NCBI GenBank assembly: GCA_009617715.1
Contig: VTFK01000671.1
Span: 40,876-104,875 of the forward strand
Direction: 5' to 3'
DNA from: Plectrocnemia conspersa
Taxonomy: Eukaryota; Arthropoda; Insecta; Trichoptera; Polycentropodidae
Length of the DNA stretch: 64,000 nucleotides
Position 1 is the stretch's first letter, and every line of letters starts with the position of its first letter. Positions 47,028 to 59,925 of this stretch are shown piece after piece. Under the pieces are notes generated by a model. That model made no database searches and was not told the DNA's origin. It saw only the letters and a list, made by a program, of their open reading frames with translations. The position numbers and the translations under genes were made by a program.

Positions 47028-47180
47028 TTTTTAAGTATAAAAAATGCGCTAATAATAAAAACTGGTCCCAGTTGCAGTGACTTCTATTGATTTTAAATTA
47101 TATTACATATAATAATACATAATTAATGATATAGATATCACCGATTCCTTTCCAGACTTTCAAGTCTGTATAGTTAATAA
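47028..47180 (+). repeat. SINE-like repeat, family A, truncated copy 2
   Basis: Aligns with the minus strand of 5880-6021: GTTGCAGTGACTTCTATTGA against GCTGCAGTGACATCAATTGG, TAAATTATATTACA in both, and ATATCACCGATTCC against ATGTCACCGATTCC. Next comes a hairpin CAGACTT/AAGTCTG (47153-47168) where the other copy has CCAAACT/AGTTTGG. The tRNA-like head is missing. Confidence 0.6.
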
Positions 47181-49079
47181 AAATAGTACAGAATCATACT
47201 ATCAATAATTTATTTATACATGATAAAATTAAAATAAAGTAAATAAATACACAAAAAAAATCAGAACAATCATTTGTGGTGAAAAAAGTTTTGTACCTTA
47301 CAGAATTTATTATATACGTATAAAGTGGCTTAATTAGAGCTTACATCGTAGACACAATTGTATTAAATTTAAAAGTCACAGTCGAAATACGTTCAAGTTA
47401 ACTTTTTCACAGTTTACGTGTAAAATATAAGATCGTAAGCAGCGAAACACAATTTGGTCCCATTGAATTTGATATTATGTCCTACAATGGAGAAAGTTTT
47501 CGCAGACCGTCTCAATTAGCGCCCGTTTCATTATACACCAAATGTAATCGTCGATGCGACTAAAGAATCTTGTTAAAGATGTTGTTAACGAGTGAAATAG
47601 TTTCTGCGAATATGTCAACTGTGAAATTTAAATTTTGGACTTAATTGCCTTAAAGCGACAGTCACAACACTGCTGGAAAACTTTGTATACACGTTCTTAC
47701 ATATAAATGTTCCAATCCATTACATATGTATAAATTTAATAATATAATAATATTTTAAACATAATATAAAATTACTGCTTTATTGTTATTTAATGCTACA
47801 GTTTAGACCCACTTATCCACTTTTTCAATGTCAATCACTTCGCGGTTTTCCTATTGTACTAAAGTCTCTAGGGTAAGTACTTTGTTTTACATTTGCTCCG
47901 CAAATACCAATATATACAATACATCAAACAATGAATATTTATACTACAATTCTTTCTGAATTTATCCATTTATGATTTGATATTGTGTTTATTTATTTTT
48001 ATTAGGTTATTTTATAAAGTATTATTGTGTTTTGGTTCGAGTGTATGATACATATAATATAATATTTTATGTGATTCTTTTTTTCATAGTAATATTGATT
48101 TAGAAAAAATCACAATGATACTGTATTTATATTCTAATAAATAAATCATAAACAACGTAAAATTTATTTATTAAAAATTGTTTACTTCTTGCTCTTTAAG
48201 ATAAGCAAGATTTGAATCACTTGATATGACAAAAAAAATTCTCATTACCAATAAGATTTTAAAACATTTTAAAAATAAGTACGTTTTCTGTATATTTTAG
48301 GTATACAAATATTTAATTTTAAAATATCTTTATTGTATTGCGTTTCAAGACGTGAAAATTAATTATGTCGAAATCGGCTTTGTGTATAGGTAAATTATTT
48401 CAAAGCCCTGCAAGTCTCTGCCTCATTTTGACAGATTTTCTTTGTTTGCAACCCCCGAGGAAAAAGTTTTCCAAGGAACGGCTTCAAAGGACATCAAACC
48501 TCTTGTGACAGAGGTCACCGAAGCGGAAAGCGTAAGGAATGCAGCAGCTCAAAAACAATCCCAAATACAACTTGTAACTGAACGTGACAACAAATAGCAC
48601 AAATACGTGTCAATCTATACATGAACGTATAAATATATATATGTACCTGTAATGAATGATAAAAGTTGATAAATAGTAAAATATGTTTAATTAAATATTC
48701 GCAAATAATTATGCAACCAATTTTCACACAATAAAAGTTGTTTTTATTAAAGATACATATTTGCAGCTCCTTATTTAGAGGATATTTAATTAGCCAAATA
48801 TCATATGAAATTTATAATTACATGAAAAAAATCAACAAAACAAAAGAATTTTTTTCAAATTAAATTTTATATTTTATATTATGTGATTATTTTTAAATAA
48901 AACATCTTCTTAATTATTTATTTTGAGGAATTGTTTCACTTTAGCAGAATAAAGCATAGTATATAAAGTGGCGCAAGACTCTTTTACAATTAAAAATGTC
49001 TATGTAAATAGTTTAAGAACTTTATTTACATGAAAAAGAAGGATACATTGCCATCAACGTCCCTTAAATAAACGCCTTG
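47181..49079. other. AT-rich stretch with a mild GC patch at 48380-48540
   Basis: Nothing beyond a small CpG-containing patch. No coding frame is supported. Confidence 0.35.
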
Positions 49080-49620
49080 GGTTACTGCCCCATCACCCGA
49101 CCCTGTGTATATACTATGTATTCTCGAAACGAACAGGGGCGGCGAATTCCTTCTTAGATCCGTAGCGACATTAACATTCAATCAAGAATAAGATTTAGGG
49201 CGGTGCATTAGAGGAATGCCTTTTTCGCTGTTAGCCAGGGGATGAAATGACCCAATTTCCCGGGGGCTCGCACAATTGGCGAGATAAAAATAACGTTTTA
49301 TTAATCCCGCGCAAAGGATAAAGAATAAGGGGAGGCCCCATTGAAAGTGTAGCGGCACGCCGCGGCCCCATGGAATGCCGAGGATTTTTTCCTCTCGGCC
49401 GTACAACCTTCAAGGTGGCGGAAAATTAAATCCCCTCACGTCTCGGAGAAATTCTACCGTAAAAAAGCGTCAAATTGTTTCTTACTTTCATCCAGCCTCA
49501 CGTTTTTCAGGGTCGATACTGTCCCTCTCTTGTGCGTTGCTTTTTTAACGGCGGACCAAACTTTACCCGGTGTTGAATGAAAAAATGGACTCTGAATTTC
49601 AATTCGATTTTTTTCAATCT
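49080..49620. other. GC-richer island, candidate cis-regulatory DNA
   Basis: The most GC-rich island in the window (AGCGGCACGCCGCGGCCCCA near 49350; CCCGGGGGCTCGCACAATTG near 49259). It contains AT-rich homeodomain-type cores such as AACGTTTTATTAATCC. Minus-strand frames (49182-49413) overlap but show no domain. Not shared with other parts of the window. Confidence 0.3.
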
Positions 49621-49881
49621 CCACCCTGCTTTAATAGTGTGTTTATACGAGAGACACAATCAGAGAGCCTATGTGAAATTATGATTAAACTAATTTGCGA
49701 TTTAGTTTTGGATTAAAATTAAAAATATAACAACAACACATCAATTTTACGATCAAAACCCTGAGATAAATATATTTGGTATATAAAAATATCTGGTATA
49801 TAATGAATAGATGGAGTTTAAAATGACCAAAATAAATTGTGGAAAACCATAAAAACAAACATTATAATAACATAAATATTT

Positions 49882-50241
49882 CAGTTAAAGTGTTAAATTT
49901 CGATAAAGTATGCAATCTCTAGACAAAATATGCACTAACTATGACTTTTACTTAAAGCTTACAATGCTACATTTTGTCAATACTTTCACTGTATGATGTA
50001 TGCTATAACTAGTGAGTGAGCAAACACTGACTTGAGCTAGTTACATCGTCAACAAATAATATTTGACAGAAGAGCGTGTTTGACAACCAACCTAATCGCA
50101 AGCGACTAATAGTAGAGCAAATAAATAAAAAACAGCGTTGGACAGAATGTGAGTGTACGAGCAAGCGAGCGCTTGTCTAAATAGTGAACGCCCCATGAAT
50201 AACTCTGCAACGAATCTACTTAAAAGAAAGATTATATAAAT
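49882..50241 (+). repeat. Dispersed repeat D, copy 1
   Basis: CAGTTAAAGTGTTAAATTTC and GATAAAGTATGCAAT, then AACAGCGTTGGACAG, AGTGAACGCCCCATGAATAA and GATTATATAAAT, are all found in the same order on the minus strand at 58743-58956. This copy has about 130 more bases in the middle. No coding similarity. The TATA-like end could be part of an LTR or a 3' tail. Confidence 0.7.
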
Positions 50242-50315
50242 TTGCAACAAGATTTACCTTCAATGAACGATTCAAAATAGCTATTAAATATATAACTTAT
50301 TTAATTTTGAATACT

Positions 50316-50580
50316 TTAAGGTTTGAAAACCCTAGAGTGTAACTTCGTAGCCAGTGAGGCGCAAGGTAGAATCTAATTAGAATGTTATTAGATTATATAA
50401 TATTGCAATTGCGATAGACGATAAATGGCGGGATGTTTTCTCCGAGTGGTGGTAGAAAAGCTGGTGCAGGGATGATGTCCATGGGAGGTCGCGTGTAGGT
50501 GGCGTGGCAAAGAATGTCCTGCTGAAACCTGTGTCTCACTGGCTGCGAAATCACACCCCCCTAGGGTTCTCAAACCTTAA
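50316..50580. mobile_element. TTAA-flanked MITE with ~48-bp inverted repeats
   Basis: Flanked by TTAA at 50316-50319 and 50577-50580. The ends are inverted over nearly 50 bases: GGTTTGAAAACCCTAG with later CGTAGCCAGTGAGGCGC on the left, answered by GTGTCTCACTGGCTGCG and CTAGGGTTCTCAAACC on the right. The element is 257 bp and non-coding. TTAA duplication is characteristic of the piggyBac superfamily; assignment rests on that alone. Confidence 0.75.
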
Positions 50581-51689
50581 AAATGTGACTGTCATATTTT
50601 ATATTTACAAAACTAGATTTTATTTATTATTCTATATTACAAAAATTATAGAAAAAACCTTTTAAAATAAAAACCAATTATCATATTTTAGAAATCAAAT
50701 ATTATAAATTACTATCTATATAACACTATATTTATTTGAAACTTTTAAATAGTGAATCCGCGACATTAATTAAAGTTTCTCTAACAAATTCGCAATCAGA
50801 AAAGGATTTACATTTATCGACTATTTGAAAACTTGTTGCAGCCTTATATTGCTCAATATGCTTTAAAAACAACTTTTGTGAGTAACTATTGCAGATTTAA
50901 GTTCTTACAACTCATTCTTTCTTATTTTTTAATATAAAAATCAAATTGAAATTTAACATGTAAAATGTTGAAATGGCGCTCCAAATTTCCTTTATTATTG
51001 CGACATTTCTCTTCTCGACAAACAGCAACATTTCTATCCATTCCCATTTCTCATAGAAATGATACGTTTTACCTTATTATGGTTTTATGATTACAACAAA
51101 TTATTATTAATAAAAAAAGCCATTTGATAAAAATACCAAACCAAAAAAACACCGACTCACATAATGTAACAGTGAATCCAGTTCTTTCAAACCCCTGTCT
51201 TATTTTATAATATATATAAAATATATATAATATATTATATATAAATATATATAATATTTTATATATAAATATATATAATATATAAAATGTTGTAAAAGTC
51301 TAAGTAAGTCTAAAGCAAATATTTTTCAGGCGAAAAATTATGAAATAACAGTTATGGCTAGGCAGAATATTATAATAATTAGGGATAAATTATGTCTGGA
51401 AAATCGTTACCATTATAAAATACGTAAATATTTCTAAATCTGATGTGGTATTCTTGTATGTTGAAGATGTACATATTTATACATAATTTGTGCGTATAGT
51501 TTAATTTTAATATTGAATGCTTTAGTACCCACCCGAAGATAATAACTGGTTCACAGTGAGTACCACTCAAGACTCAAGTGCCTTTTCCATTATACAAATG
51601 CCAACGTTCTGATTAAATTCATCGGCAAATTTTCCGGGTAAATATAAAATATCATAGAATTATAATTCTTCACAATCCTGAGATCGCTT
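50581..51689. other. AT-rich stretch containing an AT microsatellite
   Basis: The only notable feature is an (AT)-rich simple repeat at 51206-51288. Nothing else supported. Confidence 0.4.
51206..51288. repeat. AT-rich simple repeat
   Basis: Irregular TATATAAATATATATAATAT units for about 80 bp, partly self-complementary. Confidence 0.8.
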
Positions 51690-51960
51690 ATTTTCCCCTA
51701 TGTTTGTGTGTGTTGTTGTTTTGTCCGACTAAACCCTGAGAAGCGCCGTTGAAAAGTGTTTCTGTTTAACTTCTCTACAATTTGCCACGCTTTGAAGTTG
51801 ACATTTTCAACTAAAGCGAGAAAAGTCACAGCACCATTTCTATATTGTTTTTTTTTCATCTTCCAATGTGTCAATTGTTTCTCGAAAGAGAGCTTGTCTC
51901 CCTCTCGAGCGTAAACGCTCGATTGGCTACGTGGTACAGTAGCGTCGATTCTAAAAGTTC
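51690..51960. other. GC-richer island with short palindrome
   Basis: Unique sequence with CGAGCGTAAACGCTCG near 51916 (7-bp arms). No frame supported. A candidate regulatory element by composition. Confidence 0.25.
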
Positions 51961-53382
51961 AATTTGCCTTTTTTTATAAATACAGTGTGGCTCCAAATAT
52001 AAACAGCTTTTAAATAATATTAATAAATTTAATTCATTTCATACAATTCAAAAAATTTAATATGTTTATATTTTTACTTTACTTATGTCTAAAGAAAATA
52101 GTACATATAACCTTTTGGTTATATAAAAATACAAGTTAATTTTGCCTCTGTTTTAAGGTCATAACATAATTATAGTGGGCACTGTAGTATTTTTAAAATT
52201 ATATGAAATGAAAAGATAAGTAAGCAATAGTCATTACGGACAAGATTCTTAAACCATTTGCTACTTGCTAGTCAAAAATTGAATAGAGAATACATAGTCT
52301 GTATATGCGTATAAGATCTCATCTCAGAGTTACTATATCATTTTCAAATGCTCAAGAATTATTTTACAGCAAGATTTCTCAGTGTTTAATCATTTTTAAC
52401 TGAAATAATACATATATATCTATGATTTTTAATTTATAAATTTTAATCAATAAAATATGAAGATGAACGTTATCAAAATTGTAATCTAAATTTGTTTATT
52501 TATAGGTAAAGCATTTTATGTGGATTTTTTTGAACGTGAATTTATTAGATAAAAATCAGTCCTATTACTAAGATTTTATGCCAGTCACCTGTCAAAACAG
52601 TTTTTTAAATAAGTATGTCAGACTGGATGAAATTAGGCTGGTAATTAGCCATATTTTTTTCATCCCCATTTTTATACATAAGAATTAAAAAATATGTTTT
52701 CACTCAAATGAACTCCTAAAAAACATAACGGTACGGTTTTTCAGATTTTATTCTTTCAAATAAAATTATAGATAAAATTATAGTTAATAAGTAAAATTTA
52801 TAAGATTTTTAGCTACGCATCCAGTTAGGAAATGTGACCTGCGAATTTTAATTTAAATCATACATTATTAAAAAGGTCATGATTTGAACTGTTTTGAAAT
52901 GCTTTTATATTTACTTTAGCATTACCGATTTCTTAGATATGATCATTTGAAAATATACCTGGTTTTTTGGGCCATTCTGCAAACATTCGTTTTATGAATT
53001 ATTCATGTTGCATTATTTAAATAGAGCCATTTCATAAATAGACATTTCTGTGCTGTGAAAAAAATCAGAATGGTGGTGGTGTACGTTGCAAATGGGGTCA
53101 CTTGTATGTAGTTTGGCCGCAAATAGGGGCGAGAAAAGTTTTAGAAAGTGGGTCGATGTTGAATGGAACATGGCGTGGTGTATCGTATTGGAAAAATGAT
53201 ACTATATTTTTATGAAAATGCTGCATGGAAATAATAGAAACGTGTATGTGGCGAACCTTAGACCCATCATATTCGATTCACGTACACACCTACATTGTAA
53301 CCTTAAAAATAATAGAAAAATATAAGAAACCCTCTTCTACGCATTTTATACGTACATTAAAAATAGATTTTTATTATTTATA
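51961..53382. other. AT-rich stretch, nothing recognised
   Basis: No repeat, exon or RNA gene seen. Confidence 0.35.
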
Positions 53383-53631
53383 TTATTTAACAATTACTAG
53401 AATTAAAATAAGCGATGAAAGTTGTTTTCGATTAGCTTTATATACATTGAATTCTATATTACGAGGCACCCCTTTAAACTTCTGTAAGAGTAGTCTATGT
53501 CGATTTCGCAAGTTGTATCTTCGTTGAGTCAACATTAATTTCCTTTGAGTAAAGAGCAGGGTGGGTTTTGTAGGCTTCTGTTGTTTCGCCCTAAGGTTTT
53601 CAATATGAACATTAATACGAAATAAACTCAC
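53383..53631 (-). pseudogene. Possible LINE C-terminal remnant
   Basis: The minus-strand frame reads RRYNLRNRHRLLLQKFKG, then VPRNIEFNVYKANRKQL. This resembles the basic RNxxxLxxPRxK segment that precedes the LYNSLP block in jockey/CR1-type polyproteins, but the LYNSLP block itself is absent. Weak call. Confidence 0.25.
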
Positions 53632-55840
53632 CCTTAAGGAAGTGATTAATTAGATGTACGCGAACACACACGAAATATATCTTACCCACATACATACGTA
53701 TATGCATGTATAGATGCAGAAGAATTTTCTAATTATTAACGCAAACTAATATTACTACCATAACATTTATTTACTATATATCACTGGTCCCTATTATTAT
53801 AGAATCTCGAAACGGGCCACATGGAATATTCAAAAGGCAAATAAAAATCGACTTTACAAATTTTTTTAACGAAAATGAAGAGATGATCTAAGAAGTTTTA
53901 ATTTTTAAATTAAAATATGAAGACATAAAAGTGTATAGTGGGTCTACAGAAATTAAAGCAAACCCAATTTTATGTAATTAAATAATGCTGAAAATTGAAG
54001 ATACTCCAGTGTAAATAACAGGAGTGACTATTTTTAAATACAAATAAAACAAAATTATAATATTGTATTCAATACAAGGACAAAATATATAATGATTCTC
54101 AAAAGACAATGTAGAAGGATTAACCCATAAAGCCGCTCTTATTGTTTTCTATTAATAGCGAAGCGTACCAAGCCTTCCAAAATTCTTGGAAATTTGTCAT
54201 GTAATCGGCAGGTACATGAGAGGCAGATTATCTTAATCACGAATACTTATCACTAGCATGCGTATCAGTTATACGATTTACATTTACTATTGGCTACAAA
54301 AGTTTACTATATATTATATAATTTTATAAATATAAAATTATATATTATATAAATAATTTTTATATTGTAATTTTTAATAATGAAATAAATTTTTAGATTT
54401 CTTTTCGTTATATTATTACATATAATACATATAGAATTTTCACCAAGATTTAAAACTATTAACACTATTTTTTTCTACTATTGTTGCGCAATAAAATAAT
54501 ATATTATGCCATTTTTTTAATTTTAATCATTCATTGCCATACTATTATTATTATAAGAGTGAAAATATGGTTTGTTAAAATTAAATAGAAATTATATTAT
54601 GATCAACATTTTATATAGCAAATTTTAACGTAACAGGTGCAGTTACGCAGTAAGCTTACTAAATGATAATATAAATAAATAAAATAAAATGTTAGGATAT
54701 CAAATTTAAAAACGTGACTTATTTTATTTAGTATTCCATAAGACTAGAATTACTGTAGTTTTTGTCGTTAACAATTATTTTAGTTCAGTTTTTATTGTTT
54801 TCACCTTATCTTGTCTTCCACAACTTAATTTTTCATTATTAAAAGATATATTAAATATAACATGCAAGGGATAAGATAAGCAATACGTATATAAAACGCA
54901 TCGCCTCAAACAAAATGGAAGGTTTGGAAGCAATTTTTCATTTTTGAAAACAAAACATGTAGTAAACTAAGCTAAACTAATATTTAATATATTTATTATG
55001 CTCCTTTGGTTGATGCAAACTAGCATTTTTTAATAAAATTATATTTACACAAGTAAAAATGTAATCGGTTGCACAAACTGATCATTTTCATTAAAAAAAA
55101 TCTGGATAAATCGTATCTCATTTTATGATAAAAAGCATTTTTTTACAGAGCTAATCATTATCCAAAATCTATTAGAAGCCGCTAGAAGCAGTTTATTAGC
55201 ATGTAAAATAGATTCGTATATTTGCAAAACAAAATTAACTTGCAAATGAGCAATTAGTTGTTTTTTGCATCATCTGCCATCTCGCTGTTACATCTCGATA
55301 CTGAATGACTAATTACATCAACACTGTAATTTATAACCCAAAAAAAAACAATAGACAGTGCTTGCAAAATCATGGATTTGTAAAAAGTATTTGCTTTTTC
55401 ATTTTTAGCAAACTTTTGTATTTATTAAATTTACACATATTTTCTTATAGCTCCTTAAAAGTTTATTTTTGCTTCAATTAAAATGTTCTGTGGCCCTTGA
55501 TGAATAACATTACTATAGATTCCTATTTTTTCATATAAATGCAATATTTTTTTTAGATGGTAAAGGAAATAAAAGTAACGAATATAAGAGAAGCCTTCTG
55601 AATATTATGAAAGAGACATTAGAAAAAGAACTTCTAGTAATAAATAAAATAATATATAAATACATCTTGTCAGTATATAAATATATTTTCATACACAAAT
55701 TTTATAAAGATATTGCAAGTCTAGATCAATTATAATTTACATGATTCCAACGACCATATATCATAATTTTGGCGTTATCATATCAGAACCGTCCAGTTTC
55801 GTGTTACCTTACAAAATTAATGTGATTTTTCTGTACCCGT
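53632..55840. other. AT-rich stretch, nothing recognised
   Basis: A slightly GC-richer segment lies at 54120-54260. Otherwise featureless. Confidence 0.35.
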
Positions 55841-56103
55841 TGATGTTTAAGATATCGCAATGAAAGGGTTACGGGTTCGGACGTAAAAGAAGAACAGGTT
55901 GTGGAAGCGCCCCGATTGGTCTACGGCGACAGGTGATACACGCGAGCAGCGATCTTGACATATTGGAGGCTGCGTATCGCCTTTCTCACGATTCCAGCGA
56001 TTCCCAACCAAGTCGTAAACTGAGGCGGGTGTGCAGAGCCATCCGGTCGCTCTGATACAAGGGGCTACGCGTGACAGTCAACATAATTAATTTGCACCAC
56101 TAT
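55841..56103 (-). repeat. GC-rich patch ending in dispersed repeat K, copy 1
   Basis: The minus strand of 56031-56103 (GTGGTGCAAATTAATT, GACTGTCACGCGTAGCCCC, AGAGCGACCGGATGGCTC) aligns with 58241-58318. The adjoining GC-rich part (55860-56030) is unique here and probably belongs to the same element. Confidence 0.45.
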
Positions 56104-56399
56104 TTTCTCAACCCAGTATGGGTATTGACTGCCTATATTATAGTTCGCCATTTCTTGATCCTCTGCGATGACTTTATTAAACTCACTGAGCTTAAGATTT
56201 CCATTAATTTCAAACTTTTGTCCCAGTACTTTATTTTAATGTACAAACATTTCAATATCATATTTAGCTACATACAACAAATGTTTGGTGCACTATGTAT
56301 CATTACATTTACGGGGATGATTAAACCTAAGCTTATTAATATTTTTTTTTAATTATTTTTTAATTAGATATGTTTGATCCATATATTCTCTAATACAAA

Positions 56400-56460
56400 A
56401 GGTCGGCAAACTTTTTTTAGTATTTAATGTTCAGCGGGTCAGGAAGAATAATTTAAGTCA
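56400..56460 (+). repeat. Single hAT-like terminus
   Basis: GGTCGGCAAACTT at 56401 matches the start of the hAT element at 61512 (GTGGTCGGCAAACTT). No opposite end or target duplication was found, so it is probably a one-ended remnant. Confidence 0.3.
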
Positions 56461-57018
56461 GCTATAAAAAACGTGCTTTTTTTCATATTTTCAAACACAG
56501 TGTAAGTTTCACATATGAACACTGATTTTTCATTGTAGTTTAAAGACAAATTCTTTAAGATATCTAATGAAATATGTCATTTCGTATTTGATAATATTAA
56601 CAAAGGGCGAGTTTTTTCAGTAAGAAAAATTTAAATTGCTCTTCTGAGCTCAAAATATCTCAATAAAAGTTTACCGTGACTAAGCTATCAAACTGCTGTA
56701 TGGTAGAGCAAGTCATGATATTCGGCTTTCATTTATGATAAAAAAAATTCACGGAAGTGACGACGGATCGCAACTAGTTCAATAACAAATTATATATTGA
56801 GATGATCTCATTTAGAAAATTTCGTCTGCACTATTTTATATGCAGACTATTCATGAAAGCTTATTCTTGAGTCATTTCTAATATAGCATTGACTTTAGAA
56901 TAAACAGTGTGGTGCAAACCAGTAACTCACTTTAATAACTAACTGTTAGCAGAAGCCACTAAAAATGGGTATTTATTGCTACTATTTTTATCTAACTTTT
57001 TAAATGTACATAAATAAT

Positions 57019-57078
57019 AAATTATATAAAATCATTCGATTTGCTATTAAATTATATAAAATCATTCGATTTTCTATT
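57019..57078. repeat. Tandem duplication, 30-bp unit, two copies
   Basis: AAATTATATAAAATCATTCG plus ATTTGCTATT is followed immediately by the same unit with one base changed. Confidence 0.75.
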
Positions 57079-57377
57079 TAATTATCTATTGATGTTACGC
57101 ATAACGTGTTTTATGTTTTCTAAGTGCTTAGTAACACCATTAACTATTTTTTTTGAACTGTGGGTTACTCTCTTGGATATACGGGGTGTGACATAATAAA
57201 TGGACCAGGCCTTATTTTGCATATTTTTGTAATTTCTACACACTTTTATGTAATTTAAAAAATTAAAAACCATATTTTTACACAAACATTGTCTCGTCGG
57301 ATAAACAAACATACAAAATAATTACTGTAAACATTCATAGTTTAAATTAAAAAAATTAAAAATATAATATAAAGACA

Positions 57378-57795
57378 TACTTTTTCCAATCATTAGCAGT
57401 CTAATCTCGGTATTGCTTGGCTCATTCCAAATGTTTTTTTTTTATCGCGTTTGTTAATCGTGGCTTTTTCACTGCGGTACTGCTTTTAACATCCACCTCA
57501 CGTAATCGACGTTATCAAGTTCTCTTAAATATTTCGATTCCTTCATCATTTAAAATAGCTGTTACACCATAATTTGTAACCAGGCTATTTCGCAACGCAG
57601 TGGAAACAAATTTTCTGTCCGTCCAGAGGTAGTTTTGCATTTTCGTTCAAAATTATATAGTTGGGACTTATAGGGTTGGTATCCAAGTGCTAATATCATT
57701 GATTAACGAGACACGTTGAATTTTTGGGTTATTTCTCGATAAGTATGAGTCTCTTCACCTTGGTGAATATGTAAGATTATTTGTATACGGAACAT
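57378..57795 (-). pseudogene. Tc1-type transposase fragment, decayed
   Basis: Minus-strand pieces in order: MFRIQIILHIHQGEETHTYR then EITQKFNVSR (first helix-turn-helix); TDRKFVSTALRNSLVTNYGV; LNDEGIEI; RRLREVDVKSSTAVKKPRLT and AIKKKHLE-AKQYRD (second DNA-binding region, close to the family pattern RRRLREAGLK-KKPxLTxxHRKxRLEWAK). At least three stops or frameshifts break it. The DDE catalytic core is absent or unrecognisable downstream, so the copy is dead. Confidence 0.7.
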
Positions 57796-58240
57796 CATGA
57801 CGCATTGGGAACACCTGGTAAATCATGACGGTCAGATTTGTAATATAAAATAAATATGAATAATACCAAATCAAATTGCTTCTATTTGGCCATCACAGCG
57901 ATTAGTAATCGAGCATGAAACCTCTCTAGGCGAACCGAGAGTATACAATCGGACACATAGTAAATTTACTTTGTTTCATCATTTTTTAATAAATAAGTTT
58001 TGCTTGTAAATACACCCTAACACTTAAGTAAGAACATTTTCATTGTAAGTATATCATATAAATTTTAATAACAAATATTTTTGGGTGTTTTTACAAATCA
58101 AGTGTTCTATAACTGTATTTAGATTAAAATTGTTTTACAGTATTGCTTTTTAAGGAACATTGTGCTTTGAAATGTCCAGTTCACGTTCACACTACTCCGT
58201 TATCGACCATTAACATTTCACCAGCATTTAGTACAATGTA

Positions 58241-58318
58241 CAGTGCAAAGCGTCCAGGTCGCTCCAATATAAGGGGGACTAAGGGTGACAGACAATCCAA
58301 TTCATTTGCGCCACAGTA
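58241..58318 (-). repeat. Dispersed repeat K, copy 2
   Basis: On the minus strand: GTGGCGCAAATGAATT, GTCTGTCACCCTTAGTCCCC and GGAGCGACCTGGACGCTTTG, parallel to copy 1 at 56031-56103. It lies within the same 700 bp as repeat D copy 2, also on the minus strand, so K and D could be parts of one element. Confidence 0.45.
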
Positions 58319-58742
58319 GTGTTCCGCGTTCTTCTCTTTCTTCGCTTCGTTGTACTCGTATATAGATTTTGTACATAACAACATTTTATTTACAATATTT
58401 TTTTCTATTTTCATTTCGCTTCTGCGTCGCGAAGCGTTCGTAATGCAATAAAGAAGATAATATTTCTTTTTTTGTCGTATCTATTTCCGAAATTCGGTGC
58501 GAACCAGAGATGTTCAATAAAAATATTTTACATATCAGTGCCGGAAAAGGATCAGGGAATTGTGAAGCCCGTTGCAAAGTCAGCACGTGAGACTTTTTCT
58601 CTGAATATTTTTTCTATTATGAAAAGCCTTCTACACTTTGATAAGCCCATTTATTTATGTTCCTTAATCAGTTTGTTTACAATACTTCGCATCCGTAGAA
58701 CAATACCCAACATACCTAACAGTGCAACGTTTGGAGTTTACC

Positions 58743-58956
58743 ATTTATATAATCCTCCTATTAAATAGATTCATTGCAAAGTTATTCATGGGGTGTTCAC
58801 TATTCTGACCAACGCTCGCTCGCTCACAACTAACCTGTCCAACCCTATATTTATTTATTTATTGGCTCTACGATTAGATTCGTTGTCTGTTAAATCTTGA
58901 TAGTGCATACTTTGTCTTAGCATTGTATACTTTATCGAAATTTAACACTTTAACTG
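58743..58956 (-). repeat. Dispersed repeat D, copy 2
   Basis: The reverse complement contains CAGTTAAAGTGTTAAATTTC and GATAAAGTATACAAT, then GTTGGACAGGTT, GAGCGAGCGAGCG, TAGTGAACACCCCATGAATA and GATTATATAAAT, collinear with 49882-50241 but lacking its middle. Confidence 0.7.
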
Positions 58957-59059
58957 TAATATATATGTAAATGGTTAATAAAACTTGTTTGAATAATGGC
59001 CATCATTTAATTAAAAAATAATAAAAAATAAAAACATACCCAAACATTAAATATTGGCG

Positions 59060-59300
59060 AAATTTTGTAGCATTCAATTTACAAATAACATTTGAGAATC
59101 GCTCCGCTACCGCCTTGTAATTGGCCGGATGTTAGACTTTTTTCCAAAGCTCATATTTATTCTATGAACTCCAACACAATAGGTGGAATGCTGTTTCATA
59201 CGGAGATCAAACATAAAAATCAAACAGTAGGTGCGTGCCCACCGCTGGGCGTACCCCGATATTAAAACACAACTCTGCGTTAAAACAACTCGATCAGTTA
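59060..59300. other. GC-richer island, candidate cis-regulatory DNA
   Basis: Unique balanced sequence with a GCCCACCGCTGGGC inverted motif near 59239. No frame supported. Confidence 0.25.
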
Positions 59301-59925
59301 ATGTTCAACAGTTTAGCAAAGTTGAGAAACATTGTAAGTTTGTAACAATAAGAACATAGTCGTATCAAATATCAAGTTGAATTAAATCAAATATAAGATT
59401 ATACCACTAACTTTTATTAAGTAATATTTGTGACATAGCAGAAACAAGACAAACAGTGTGATAGAATTGAAGATCATAATGTTGAACCATTGTGACAATC
59501 AATGCGATAATTTAATTTTACTTCCTTTGACAGGGGTCCAAAAACTGATTACACGAGTTGATGCGTTGTTTTTGTACTGAAATTATATACATACACATAC
59601 ATATATTGGACGTGCGTAATTGCTTTCTCTTTCGAGTACAAAACATTAACACATTATTGTGTTTTGCGCATTTTTTTTATCTATATTGCTTTGTGTGGTT
59701 CTTTCTCATAATTATGAATAGTTTCATATTAGGACCGTACAATAAAAATACGTAAAATTTAAAAAGATGCATAAAATTCTAAAATTAAAATTTAATAAAA
59801 ATGCACTACTTATTATTGTCATAGTATTATATAATAATACCATTATTACATGATTTTATATTAAACTTTGTTTTTTTCAAAGTATATCTTTCTTATTAAA
59901 TTGCTTATCATATAATGTCGTAAAT

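Noticed and set aside
57082..57312. Minus-strand frame downstream of the Tc1 fragment as its C-terminal half
   Set aside because: No DDE motif or other Tc1 C-terminal signature could be recognised in it.
58187..58768. Several 66-98-codon frames on both strands
   Set aside because: They overlap repeats K and D and each other, without recognisable domains.
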